Positions 44,338 through 52,798 of a DNA stretch of 64,000 bases are shown piece by piece. Origin of the DNA: J054 sp965223095 (GTDB lineage Bacteria > Pseudomonadota > Gammaproteobacteria > Steroidobacterales > GCA-2729495); the NCBI GenBank assembly GCA_965223095.1, contig OZ244979.1:2232001-2296000 (forward strand), written 5' to 3'. Each line of letters opens with the position of its first letter. Position 1 is the first letter of the stretch. The position numbers and the translations under genes are program-made. Under the pieces are notes generated by a model. The model worked only from the letters and a program-made list of their open reading frames with translations, did no database searches and had not been told where the DNA came from.

Positions 44338-44741
44338 TGTCATTGCTGACTAGGTTCGGCGGACTCGCAGCGATCTGGAGGCAGGTTATATTAATCGGTA
44401 GCCGTGGGTGGTTAGCGGAGCATGCTTGGCATTGATTCCTTAGGCGCATAGTAGAGTAAGCCGCATAAATGAGGCAGCAACGGAATGTTCACAGCGCACA
44501 TTTTTTCTAGGTGGTTTCCTGGTCGGAGCTTGCGGTTGGGTGCCGTCCTGGTTGTGCATTTGGTTTATCGCTTTGAACGTAAGCTGAGCGGATTTCTTGA
44601 GATCTTAGCTGGCAGCTTGCCTGCCGATGTCGCAGGTTCGCGTGCAAGCTTCAATGACCTAGGGCGCGGTAGGAACAAACTTTGTCAATGTGTTGTAGAA
44701 CCCGGTGTGCGCTTTGTATCGACTGACGCCTTGCGTTCCTC
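44338..44741 (+). other. Gap of about 400 bases between ribD and nusB where rib genes are expected
   Basis: No ribE, ribBA or ribH can be recognised in any frame. A TAATG at the ribD stop opens a 24-codon frame with no match. A frame from 44485 to 44745 (86 residues) begins MFTAHIF and overlaps the nusB start by ATGA, but shows no known domain; only its MFT opening and the coupling recall ribE-type neighbours. It may be decayed sequence or a new small gene. No FMN riboswitch was seen. Confidence 0.5.
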
Positions 44742-45149
44742 ATGAGTGCTCGTGGCCGCTACGGAGCGCGTCGCTTGCTGCTGCAGGCTTTATATCAGCA
44801 CCAAGTAGCGGGGCACGATGCGGATCGTTTGCTCAAGCAATTTTCCATGGGGCCAGACTTCGAGGCCGTTGACGGCGACTATTTTGTGTCGGCGCTGGCA
44901 GCGATTCTCGAACGGGAATCCGAGCTTGATGAGCGCATCGCCGCGGCGGCCGATCGGCCGGCCGAGCAATTGGATCCGGTCGAACATGCGGTCTTGTGGA
45001 TTGGTTTAAACGAGTTGCTCACCAGACCGGATATTCCGCGTACGGTGACCATCGATGAGGCGATAAAATTGGCGCGCGAATTTGGTGCCCAGGATAGTTA
45101 TCGATACATCAATGCACTACTGGACGCCGTGGCGACGGATAGCGACTAA
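44742..45149 (+). CDS. nusB: Transcription antitermination factor NusB
   Basis: Binds NusE and boxA RNA in ribosomal RNA antitermination. 135 residues, helical, with ARRLLLQALYQHQVAG at the front, DPVEHAVLWIGLNELL in the middle and TVTIDEAIKLAREFGAQDSYRYINALLDAVA at the end. It begins a nusB-thiL-pgpA run with short gaps, the standard gammaproteobacterial order. Confidence 0.96.
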   Translation: MSARGRYGARRLLLQALYQHQVAGHDADRLLKQFSMGPDFEAVDGDYFVSALAAILERESELDERIAAAADRPAEQLDPVEHAVLWIGLNELLTRPDIPRTVTIDEAIKLAREFGAQDSYRYINALLDAVATDSD

Positions 45150-45163
45150 CGGGCAACTTTGTT

Positions 45164-46114
45164 GTGAATGAGTTCGAAATCATTCGTCATTTCGCGCATC
45201 GGCAAGGCGAGTATTCCGATGCTGTTGCCATTGGTATCGGCGATGACGGCGCCGTTTGTCGGCCCAGCGCGGGGCGAGAACTGGTGATGGTGACCGACAC
45301 GCTAGTGGAAGGCACGCATTTCAAAGCCGGTCTACCACCGGCAGTCATTGCCCATCGTGCTTTGGCCGTTAATCTGAGTGATTTGGCGGCCATGGGCGCG
45401 AGCCCTCGCTGGTGTTTGTTGAATCTTAGCTTGCCCTGCGCGGCGCCTGATTGGCTAGAAAGTTTTGCGGCCGGGTTTTTCGCCTTGGCCGAGTCGTTCG
45501 GTCTTCAGCTGGTGGGCGGGGATACCGTCCGCGGTGCCTTGGCGATCACGGTGACGGCTTTAGGCGAGGTGCCCGAGGGTGGCGCTTTGCGCCGTGATGG
45601 CGCTGCCGCCGGAGATCTAATTTTTGTAACGGGCGAACTGGGCAGCGCGGGCTACGCTTGGCAGGCCCTGGAGACTTCTCTACCGCCTGCTATCGATGAT
45701 CCTTTGATGAAACGTTTTTTACATCCGGTGCCTCGCGTCGCCCAGGGTCAGGCCTTGCGAAAGCTTGCGAGTGCCGCCATCGACCTGTCCGATGGCTTGC
45801 TGGTTGATTTGAAGAGATTGCTGGCGGCGAGCAATGTTGGTGCCGAGGTCAATGCGGATGTTCTCCCCATGGCGGACGCGCTCGTTGCCAAATGTGGGCT
45901 CGTCGGGTCACGTGAGTTGGCGCTGGGCGGAGGGGACGATTATGAATTGTGTTTCACCATACCTGTGCTTGAGCGGCAACGCTTGGTCGCCCTGGCCGAA
46001 GACTGGGATTGTGCTTTGACATGCATCGGTCGCTGTACCGACGGCGCGGCCGTTAATTGGTTCTTAGACGGTGTTTCTTGGTCGCCGGATGCGCGAACCT
46101 TCACACATTTCTGA
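45164..46114 (+). CDS. thiL: Thiamine-monophosphate kinase ThiL
   Basis: Makes thiamine diphosphate from thiamine phosphate. 316 residues, GTG start, 14 bases after nusB. Landmarks are IGIGDDGAV, DTLVEGTHF, AVNLSDLAAMGASPRW, GGDTVRG and GGGDDYELCFT, the last in the C-terminal substrate domain. The stop (46112-46114) is one base before the ATG of pgpA. Confidence 0.95.
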   Translation: MNEFEIIRHFAHRQGEYSDAVAIGIGDDGAVCRPSAGRELVMVTDTLVEGTHFKAGLPPAVIAHRALAVNLSDLAAMGASPRWCLLNLSLPCAAPDWLESFAAGFFALAESFGLQLVGGDTVRGALAITVTALGEVPEGGALRRDGAAAGDLIFVTGELGSAGYAWQALETSLPPAIDDPLMKRFLHPVPRVAQGQALRKLASAAIDLSDGLLVDLKRLLAASNVGAEVNADVLPMADALVAKCGLVGSRELALGGGDDYELCFTIPVLERQRLVALAEDWDCALTCIGRCTDGAAVNWFLDGVSWSPDARTFTHF

Positions 46115-46115
46115 T

Positions 46116-46619
46116 ATGAACTCTAAGACTAATCCAGAGCCCCCGCTTATTTCACAGGTAATCCGAGATCCAGTGCATTGGCTCGCTTTTGGTTTTGGTG
46201 CGGGACTCATGCCGAAAGCACCGGGAACCTGGGGGTCGGCACTGGCGGTTTTACTGTTTCTGATTCTGCCGCCTTTTTTCTGGCTATGGGGGCTAGTGGG
46301 ATTATGTGTGATGGCGATCCTGGGCATCGGTATTTGTGGGCTGAGTGCGAGTCGCTTAGGCGTGCATGATCATTCGGGCATCGTGTTCGATGAAATCGTC
46401 GGGATGGGTCTGGTGTTGCTGGTGACGCCTCGCGAACCCCTTTGGATACTGGCCGCATTTCTGGCGTTTCGAGCCTTCGATATTGTCAAACCCTGGCCGA
46501 TTCGGGACGTGGATCACAGTGTCGCTGGGGGGCTGGGAATTATGCTCGATGATGTATTGGCCGCCGCTTATGCCGCTTTGCTGATCTATTTGGCCCAGCT
46601 AGCCGTGGCGGCTTTGTAG
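46116..46619 (+). CDS. pgpA: Phosphatidylglycerophosphatase A
   Basis: Inner-membrane phosphatase giving phosphatidylglycerol. 167 residues from the ATG at 46116, with hydrophobic helices at about 35-60, 65-85, 105-125 and 145-165. Signatures are LAFGFGAGLMPKAPGTWGS, DHSGIVFDEIVGMG and AFDIVKPWPI...DHSVAGGLGIMLDDVLA. Longer in-frame starts lie inside thiL. Confidence 0.95.
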   Translation: MNSKTNPEPPLISQVIRDPVHWLAFGFGAGLMPKAPGTWGSALAVLLFLILPPFFWLWGLVGLCVMAILGIGICGLSASRLGVHDHSGIVFDEIVGMGLVLLVTPREPLWILAAFLAFRAFDIVKPWPIRDVDHSVAGGLGIMLDDVLAAAYAALLIYLAQLAVAAL

Positions 46620-46642
46620 CATTCTCATGTGGTCTTATTTAG

Positions 46643-47947
46643 ATGGTCGAATTGGCGAGTCAAAATACAGCACCCGCCGTTGTGCCAGACAAGATCGGCA
46701 AGTACGTCATCATCAAGGAAGTCGGGCAGGGTAGCACCGGCAACGTTTTCCTTTCTCACGATCCTTATTTCAACCGCGACGTCGCTATCAAGGTCTACCA
46801 GGCTGAGCCTGAGGATGATCCCCAGCGTGCCAAAATCGCGCGAAAAATGTTTTTCAACGAAGCGCAGATGGTCGGTATGCTGCAGCATCCGAATATCCTG
46901 CCCATCTTTGACGCAGGTGAAGAAAACGGTCAGTACTATGTTGTGATGGAGCACGTGCAGGGTGCGCGTACGCTGGCTGCATACTGCCGTCCCGACAATT
47001 TGTTACGTCTCGATGACGTGGTCCAAATTACCTACACCTGCGCAAAGGCTTTGCATTATGCCCACAAGCGCGGTGTTATCCATCGTGATATCAAGCCGAA
47101 CAATATTATGCTCACGCCAGATAATGAAGTGCGGATCATTGATTTCGGCATTGCCATCTTGCGGGATGCGGAGATTTCGAGGATTGAGGGTATCGCGGGT
47201 TCGCCCAGCTACATGTCGCCGGAGCAAATTGAATCGGGTGAAATTACGCCGGCTTCCGACTTGTATTCTCTTGGCGCTGTCATGTACGAACTGCTCACGG
47301 GGTTTCGCCCGTTTAAGGCCAGTACCCTAGCGAGATTGTTGAATCAGATCATTTATGCGACACCGGCGCCGATTCATCGTTTGCGCGATGATATTCCCGA
47401 AGAACTTGAGGAAGTCGTAGCAACGGTGCTGCAAAAAGATCCATCACGACGCTTCAAGGACGGCGGCTCCATGGCAGCGCGCTTGACGCGTGTGCACCAA
47501 GGCTTGCGCGCGGCATCTGACCGCCTGCATAACCAAGAGCATTTTTCGCAATTGCGTACCCTGAGTTTTTTTCATGATTTTTCTCAACATGAAATTCGCG
47601 AGTTGCAGCGCGCGAGCGAATGGCGGGACTATCAGGCGGGTGAAGAAATAGTGCGCGAAGGGGAGTTGGATGACCGGTTCTACGTGATTGTGTCAGGTCG
47701 CGTGATCGTGGAGCGAGATGGGAGACCCATCGGTTATCTTGATACCGGTGATTGTTTTGGCGAAACGAGCTATGTCGCGGACGTTAAGCGCAGTTCGACC
47801 ATTCGTGCCGGCGACAACGTGTCAATACTAAGCGTCAGTGCCACGCTGCTGGAGCAAGTTTCCACTGCTTGTCAGTTGCGCTTCAATAAGGTTTTCTTGC
47901 GCTCGCTTATACATCGGCTAGAAAGCGCGAATGGCGCTTCCACCTGA
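46643..47947 (+). CDS. Ser/Thr protein kinase with C-terminal cyclic-nucleotide-binding-type domain
   Basis: 434 residues. Hanks-type kinase at about 17-285: P-loop GQGSTGNVF, VAIKVYQ lysine, HRDIKPNN catalytic loop, DFGIA metal site and SPEQ of the activation end. A CRP-like cNMP-binding fold at about 305-425 has GEEIVREGELDDRFYVIVSGRV and GDCFGETSYVADVKRSSTIRAG. The combination could make the kinase answer a cyclic nucleotide or work through an altered pocket. No membrane helix. It is a possible partner of FHA proteins such as the TagH-like one at 32967; this is an inference. Confidence 0.9.
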   Translation: MVELASQNTAPAVVPDKIGKYVIIKEVGQGSTGNVFLSHDPYFNRDVAIKVYQAEPEDDPQRAKIARKMFFNEAQMVGMLQHPNILPIFDAGEENGQYYVVMEHVQGARTLAAYCRPDNLLRLDDVVQITYTCAKALHYAHKRGVIHRDIKPNNIMLTPDNEVRIIDFGIAILRDAEISRIEGIAGSPSYMSPEQIESGEITPASDLYSLGAVMYELLTGFRPFKASTLARLLNQIIYATPAPIHRLRDDIPEELEEVVATVLQKDPSRRFKDGGSMAARLTRVHQGLRAASDRLHNQEHFSQLRTLSFFHDFSQHEIRELQRASEWRDYQAGEEIVREGELDDRFYVIVSGRVIVERDGRPIGYLDTGDCFGETSYVADVKRSSTIRAGDNVSILSVSATLLEQVSTACQLRFNKVFLRSLIHRLESANGAST

Positions 47948-47964
47948 TCGCGGGCGTTTGCTCG

Positions 47965-48210
47965 CTAGTCCGTGAGTTGGCTTAGGGCTTTTGCGCTGGT
48001 GTCTCTGAGCTCGTCACCGATTAGCATCTGGACTTTCTGCTCTGCCGCCGTTAATGCCGCATGACATTCTCGGCTGAGGCTGACGCCTTTCTCGAACTGG
48101 CGTAATGATTTGTCCAAGCTAAGGTTGCCGGTTTCCAGTTGCTCGACGATTTTTTCCAGCTCCCCCATGGCCTTTTCCAGGTCCAAGGTCTTCTTTTTAT
48201 TATCTGCCAC
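47965..48210 (-). CDS. xseB: Exodeoxyribonuclease VII small subunit XseB
   Basis: 81-residue two-helix protein that joins XseA in exonuclease VII. Stretches: FEKGVSLSRECHAALTAAEQKV and LEKAMGELEKIVEQLETGNLSLD. GTG start. It is usually followed by ispA and dxs, but here it converges on the kinase gene, so the usual cluster is broken. Confidence 0.92.
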   Translation of the reverse strand: MADNKKKTLDLEKAMGELEKIVEQLETGNLSLDKSLRQFEKGVSLSRECHAALTAAEQKVQMLIGDELRDTSAKALSQLTD

Positions 48211-48293
48211 TGCAGTTTCCTATGGGATCCGCAGCGCTAGCCTTGCACAGCCCGGGGGGCTCGTCAAACTTTTGTCGCTAGCGCAGCAAAATG

Positions 48294-48322
48294 TTGACAC
48301 CGCGCCGCGGCAGGCCTATATT
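48294..48322 (+). promoter_or_regulatory. Near-consensus sigma70 promoter of the rubrerythrin operon
   Basis: TTGACA at 48294-48299 is a perfect -35; a 17-base spacer leads to TATATT at 48317-48322 as -10. The start of RNA is expected near 48329, inside a palindrome (48321-48337). Strong constitutive strength is predicted unless the palindrome is bound. Confidence 0.8.
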
Positions 48323-48337
48323 TAGACTCAGTCTAAA
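48321..48337. promoter_or_regulatory. 17-bp perfect palindrome over the transcription start (probable operator)
   Basis: TTTAGACT-C-AGTCTAAA: 8-bp perfect arms around one base. It overlaps the last two bases of the -10 and the predicted start point, the usual place for a repressor site. The arms share the GACT/AGTC core with the suf operator at 13285, but the spacing differs. A Rrf2- or Fur-family repressor answering peroxide or iron state are candidates; the regulator is not identified. Confidence 0.65.
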
Positions 48338-48375
48338 CAAGGCCGGAATTCCCCGGAGAATAAGGAGAAATCGAC

Positions 48376-48795
48376 GTGGACCTCAAAGGTAGTAAGACCG
48401 AACAAAACCTAAAAGATGCTTTTGCGGGCGAGTCCCAAGCAAATCGCAGATACCTGTATTTCGCCAATAAGGCGGACGTTGAGGGCTACAACGACGTTGC
48501 CACCGTGTTTCGATCCACAGCCGAGGGCGAGACAGGTCATGCCCACGGTCATCTAGATTACTTGGCAGCCGTTGGTGATCCAGCCACGGGTCTGCCCATA
48601 GGCGCAACAGGTAACAATCTGAAGGCGGCCATCGCCGGAGAAACCCATGAGTACACCGACATGTACCCGGGTATGGCCAAAACCGCACGGGACGAAGGCC
48701 AGGATGAAATTGCCGATTGGTTTGAGACCTTGGCAAAGGCGGAGCGATCCCATGCTAATCGCTTTCAAAAGGCTTTGGATAACCTCGACGGCTAA
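48376..48795 (+). CDS. Rubrerythrin family protein without rubredoxin tail
   Basis: 139 residues of a four-helix ferritin-like diiron protein, lacking the C-terminal rubredoxin domain. Diiron ligand segments are AFAGESQANRRYLYFANKA, TAEGETGHAHGH, AGETHEYTDMYPGMA and KAERSHANRFQKAL. Such proteins reduce peroxide. GTG start with AAGGAG seven bases away. The next two genes, an HdrD-like Fe-S protein and a DUF3501 protein, form a recurring trio with this one. Confidence 0.9.
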   Translation: MDLKGSKTEQNLKDAFAGESQANRRYLYFANKADVEGYNDVATVFRSTAEGETGHAHGHLDYLAAVGDPATGLPIGATGNNLKAAIAGETHEYTDMYPGMAKTARDEGQDEIADWFETLAKAERSHANRFQKALDNLDG

Positions 48796-48819
48796 GGCGA
48801 AGCACGCTCAGTAAACCGG

Positions 48820-48848
48820 CAGTTGCCCGAGCATGGCTCGGGCAACTG
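48820..48848 (+). promoter_or_regulatory. 13-bp perfect intercistronic hairpin
   Basis: CAGTTGCCCGAGC (48820-48832), loop ATG, and GCTCGGGCAACTG (48836-48848). It is very stable, and no T-run follows, so it is not a standard terminator. It sits between the rubrerythrin stop and the ribosome site of the next gene. It could protect the upstream mRNA end or cut the ratio of downstream product; it is palindromic in DNA too. Confidence 0.8.
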
Positions 48849-48860
48849 TAAGGATGACTA

Positions 48861-50195
48861 ATGTCCGAAAATTCCTCTCGTGAGGGTAGTTTAGAGGCGC
48901 CGACTCGCCACCCGATTGAATGGCAATCACCAAAGTTTTACGACGACGGTGACTTGTTTCAAGAATTGGAGCGCGTATTTGATATCTGCCATGGCTGCCG
49001 GCGCTGTTTTAGTTTATGTAATGCGTTTCCGACGCTGTTTGATGCCATCGATGAGAGTGATTCTGGCGAAATAGACGGTGTGGAAAAAACCGTCTATTGG
49101 GACGTGGTTGATCAGTGCTATCTCTGCGACATGTGTTACATGTCAAAGTGTCCCTATGTACCGCCCCATGAGTGGAACATTGATTTTCCCCACCTCATGC
49201 TGCGGGCCAAGGCCAAGCGGTTTAAGGATCAGGGCGCAAGTTGGCGCGATCGGGTGCTGACTGCAACGGATCAAGTGGGAAAATTTGCGGGTATTCCGAT
49301 CGTCAGCGGGATTGTCAATGCGGCAAACGCGAACTCGCTGGGGCGTGCGACCTTGGAGCGCGTGCTGGCCGTTGATCGAACTGCGCCGATTCCTCAGTAT
49401 CATAGCCGCAGCGCGCGTGCCCGATTGGCAAACTCGGATCGAGATTTGCCGGCGCGGACTGCTAATGGTACGCAAGGCCGGGTGCTGTTATTCACGACCT
49501 GTTATGGCAATCGCAATGTGCCGGAGGTTTGTGAGGATCTGGCAAAGGTGTTTGCGCACAATGGCATCGCGCTCTCCTTGGCTGCCAGCGAACGTTGCTG
49601 CGGCATGCCGAAGCTGGAATTGGGCGACCTGGTGTCTGTACAGCGTGCCAAGGAAGCCAATATTCCCGAGCTGGTGAAATGGGTCAATGATGGCTGGGAT
49701 ATCGTCGCACCCGTGCCGTCTTGTGTTTTGATGTTCAAGCAGGAGTTGCCGCTATTGTTCCCGAATGATCCCGATGTTCAGGTGGTCGCGCAGCACATTT
49801 TTGACCCCTTTGAATACCTGATGTTGCGGCACAAAGCGGGTGCCTTACAAACTGATTTTAAGCAAGCCCTCGGCACGGTCAGCTATCAAGTGCCATGCCA
49901 TCTGCGTGTGCAAAACATCGGTCTTAAGACCAAGGAGCTGTTAGAGCTGGTCCCGGACACCCAAGTAGAAGCCATCGAGCGTTGTTCTGGTCACGACGGA
50001 ACCTATGGGGTCAAGAAACAGTATCGCGAAGCGTCACTGAAAATCGCCAAGCCTGTCGTGCGCAAGCTTAAAGAAGCGAATGCCGACTATTTTGTCAGCG
50101 ATTGCCCCATGGCCGGAGAGCAAATCGCGGGCGAGGTTGCCGGCACCAACGCGCGTCATCCTCTGTCGCTGTTAAGAATTGCCTATGGTTTATAA
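48861..50195 (+). CDS. GlpC/HdrD-like Fe-S protein, heterodisulfide-reductase-related
   Basis: 444 residues. Two 4Fe-4S clusters in the N-terminal half: CHGCRRCFSLC (about 35-45) and CYLCDMCYMSKCP (about 86-98). Two CCG-type domains follow: ERCCGMPKLELGD (about 250) and, less perfect, ERCSGHDGTYG (about 375). The layout matches the soluble GlpC/HdrD group that passes electrons to a redox partner. Its place after a rubrerythrin suggests a role in peroxide reduction. The coupled DUF3501 gene begins three bases after its stop. Confidence 0.9.
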   Translation: MSENSSREGSLEAPTRHPIEWQSPKFYDDGDLFQELERVFDICHGCRRCFSLCNAFPTLFDAIDESDSGEIDGVEKTVYWDVVDQCYLCDMCYMSKCPYVPPHEWNIDFPHLMLRAKAKRFKDQGASWRDRVLTATDQVGKFAGIPIVSGIVNAANANSLGRATLERVLAVDRTAPIPQYHSRSARARLANSDRDLPARTANGTQGRVLLFTTCYGNRNVPEVCEDLAKVFAHNGIALSLAASERCCGMPKLELGDLVSVQRAKEANIPELVKWVNDGWDIVAPVPSCVLMFKQELPLLFPNDPDVQVVAQHIFDPFEYLMLRHKAGALQTDFKQALGTVSYQVPCHLRVQNIGLKTKELLELVPDTQVEAIERCSGHDGTYGVKKQYREASLKIAKPVVRKLKEANADYFVSDCPMAGEQIAGEVAGTNARHPLSLLRIAYGL

Positions 50196-50197
50196 CT

Positions 50198-50779
50198 GTG
50201 AATAAGCTGACGCTAGATGATCTTCATTCCTTGGAAACCTATGCGCGCCTGCGCAAGGATTTTCGAGCTGAAGTGATGGCCCACAAGGCCCACCGTAAAT
50301 TGACTATCGGTGACCATGTGACTTTATTTTTTGAAGACCGGCTTACCATGCACTATCAAGTGCAGGAAATGTTGCGGGCTGAGCGAATTTTTGAGCAAGC
50401 CGGCATCCAAGACGAGCTGGATGCTTACAATCCGCTAATTCCGGACGGCGGAAATTTAAAGGCGACCATGATGATTGAATACCCAGAGCCGCAAGATCGG
50501 CAGCGTGCGCTGGCAAAACTATTGGGTATCGAAGACCGGGTTTGGGTGCAAGTGGATGGGCAGAGTCGTAGCATGGCCATCGCCGATGAAGATATGTCTC
50601 GAGCCAATGACACGAAGACCTCGGCGGTCCATTTTCTGCGCTTTGAGCTCAGCGATGGCGCGCGGGAAGGTCTGCGTTTGGGCGCCGGCTTGCAAGCGGG
50701 TATTGATCACCCTGAATATCAGGCGGCGGTTACAGTCCCGGAAACGATGCGCGAATCATTGATTGCTGACCTGCAATAG
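50198..50779 (+). CDS. DUF3501 family protein
   Basis: 193 residues from a GTG at 50198. The stretches LDDLHSLETYARLRKDFRAEV and LTMHYQVQEMLRAERIFEQ are DUF3501-type. The frame extends to 50102 but overlaps the previous gene, so the GTG is chosen. It is soluble, with no Cys motif. It regularly travels with rubrerythrin and the HdrD-like protein, and its role is unknown. Confidence 0.85.
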   Translation: MNKLTLDDLHSLETYARLRKDFRAEVMAHKAHRKLTIGDHVTLFFEDRLTMHYQVQEMLRAERIFEQAGIQDELDAYNPLIPDGGNLKATMMIEYPEPQDRQRALAKLLGIEDRVWVQVDGQSRSMAIADEDMSRANDTKTSAVHFLRFELSDGAREGLRLGAGLQAGIDHPEYQAAVTVPETMRESLIADLQ

Positions 50780-50904
50780 TCGAGTTTCCAGCGGTCGGTA
50801 CTACCGGGGTATCCGCTGAACATTGCCTTTTTTGGTGGACGGCATACCATGCGTAGCTTGTTGTGCGCAGGTGGGCTGCCCTTGGTAGCCCGGGAACTTC
50901 ACTA

Positions 50905-52785
50905 ATGGCAAACAGCTATGCTGCCGCTGACATTGAGGTGCTCAGCGGTCTTGATCCCGTTCGGCGCCGTCCGGGCATGTACACCGATACCACGCGGCCG
51001 AATCACCTGGCCCACGAAGTCATTGACAACAGTGTCGATGAAGCGATTGCGGGGCACTGCAACCGCATCGATGTCACGCTGTACAAGGATGGCTCTCTGG
51101 AGGTCGCCGATAACGGCCGCGGGATGCCCGTCGATAAACATCCTAAAGAAAAAATTCCGGGCGTTGAGCTGATCCTGACCCGCTTGCACGCGGGTGGTAA
51201 GTTTTCCGGCAAGAACTACCGGTTTTCTGGCGGCTTACATGGCGTTGGCGTATCCGTTGTGAATGCGCTGTCAAAGAACCTCGAGGTATGGATTCGCCGC
51301 AATGCTAAGGAATATAACCTGAGCTTTAGGGGCGGCAAGAAGGTCGGCAAGTTGGAGGTCGTGGGCAAGGTCGGCAAGACTAATACCGGCACGACCATTC
51401 GATTTTGGCCGGATCCCAAGTACTTCGATTCGGGCAAGATTTCTGTTGCCCAACTGAAGCACGTGTTGCGCGCCAAGGCCGTATTATGCCCCGGCTTGCG
51501 TATCCGTCTGCGCATCGAAAAGCCGGCTGAAAAGCATGCATGGGAGTACGCCGGTGGTCTGGAAGAGTATCTACTCGAGTCCTTGGGCGAAGTTGCGTGC
51601 TTACCCGAGTCGCCGTTCGCTGGCAGCGCGCGCGGTAAGCGCGATGAAGTCGACTGGGCCATGGTTTGGTCTGACGGGGACACTGTCGGCGAGGCCTATG
51701 TGAATTTAGTACCGACTAGCCAAGGCGGAACACATGTCAATGGCTTTCGCACCGGTTTGACGGAGGCTGTCCGCGAGTATTGTGATTTTCGTAGCCTGTT
51801 GCCGCGAGGACTGCGTATTGCGCCGGAAGATGTGTGGGATGGCGTGAGTTATGTGTTGTCAGTCAAGACCGAAGACCCGCAGTTTAGTGGCCAAACCAAG
51901 GAGCGTTTGTCGTCACGGGAGGTGGCCGCGTTCGTATCGGGCGTCGTTAAAGATGCCTTAGGAATCTGGCTGAACGAGCATCCCGAAACGGGCGACCTGA
52001 TCGCCCAGCGCGCCATCGCTGCGGCCCAGGCCCGGGTGCGTAGTGGTAAGAAAGTTGTCCGTAAGAAGTTAGCGACGGGTCCGGCCTTGCCGGGCAAGTT
52101 GGCTGATTGCAGTGTTTCGGAGCCAGAACGCAGCGAGTTGTTTCTGGTTGAAGGTGATTCCGCCGGCGGTTCGGCCAAGCAGGCGCGAGACCGTGAGTTT
52201 CAAGCCGTACTGCCCTTGCGGGGCAAGATCCTGAATACCTGGGAGGTGGACCAAGCTGAGGTCCTAGGCTCGCAAGAGGTACATAACATCAGCATTGCCT
52301 TGGGCATCGATCCGGGCGCTCAAGACCTAAGCGCCTTGCGCTATCACAAGATCTGCATCCTCGCCGATGCTGATTCCGACGGGCAGCACATTGCGACATT
52401 GATTTGCGCGCTGTTCGCGCGCCATTTTCCTCAATTGGTGCGAGCGGGGCATGTGTACGTTGCCATGCCGCCTTTGTATCGCATTGATGTGGGTAAACAG
52501 GTGTTTTACGCCCTTGATGAAGACGAACGGCAAGGCATTTTAGATCGCGTCGAAGCGGAGAAGCTGCGCGGCAAGATTAATGTCACCCGTTTTAAAGGCC
52601 TGGGCGAGATGAGTCCGGCCCAGTTGCGCGAAACCACCATGTCGCCCGATACCCGGCGCCTCATGCAATTGACAGTTTCGGCAAAAGACAAAACTGAGCA
52701 ACTACTAGATATGCTCTTGGCGAAGAAGCGCGCGCGTGATCGTCGCGAGTGGCTGGAGACCAAGGGCAGCTTGGCCCAACTGTGA
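50905..52785 (+). CDS. parE: DNA topoisomerase IV subunit B, ParE
   Basis: ATPase subunit of topoisomerase IV, 626 residues. GHKL ATP domain: EVIDNSVDEAIAG, DNGRGMPVD, GGLHGVGVSVVNALS. TOPRIM: LFLVEGDSAGGSAKQARDR, ADADSDGQHI. The ATG at 50905 is chosen because it begins the family N-terminus; a start at 50863 has no match. It is followed after 13 bases by parC. Confidence 0.97.
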   Translation: MANSYAAADIEVLSGLDPVRRRPGMYTDTTRPNHLAHEVIDNSVDEAIAGHCNRIDVTLYKDGSLEVADNGRGMPVDKHPKEKIPGVELILTRLHAGGKFSGKNYRFSGGLHGVGVSVVNALSKNLEVWIRRNAKEYNLSFRGGKKVGKLEVVGKVGKTNTGTTIRFWPDPKYFDSGKISVAQLKHVLRAKAVLCPGLRIRLRIEKPAEKHAWEYAGGLEEYLLESLGEVACLPESPFAGSARGKRDEVDWAMVWSDGDTVGEAYVNLVPTSQGGTHVNGFRTGLTEAVREYCDFRSLLPRGLRIAPEDVWDGVSYVLSVKTEDPQFSGQTKERLSSREVAAFVSGVVKDALGIWLNEHPETGDLIAQRAIAAAQARVRSGKKVVRKKLATGPALPGKLADCSVSEPERSELFLVEGDSAGGSAKQARDREFQAVLPLRGKILNTWEVDQAEVLGSQEVHNISIALGIDPGAQDLSALRYHKICILADADSDGQHIATLICALFARHFPQLVRAGHVYVAMPPLYRIDVGKQVFYALDEDERQGILDRVEAEKLRGKINVTRFKGLGEMSPAQLRETTMSPDTRRLMQLTVSAKDKTEQLLDMLLAKKRARDRREWLETKGSLAQL

Positions 52786-52798
52786 GGTAAATTATTTC

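Noticed and set aside
43200..44741. FMN riboswitch for rib genes
   Set aside because: No conserved FMN-element segments were recognised before ribD or in the gap after it.
44485..44745. 86-codon frame between ribD and nusB
   Set aside because: It has an ATGA overlap with nusB, but no domain and poor ribosome site; kept only as a note in the gap entry.
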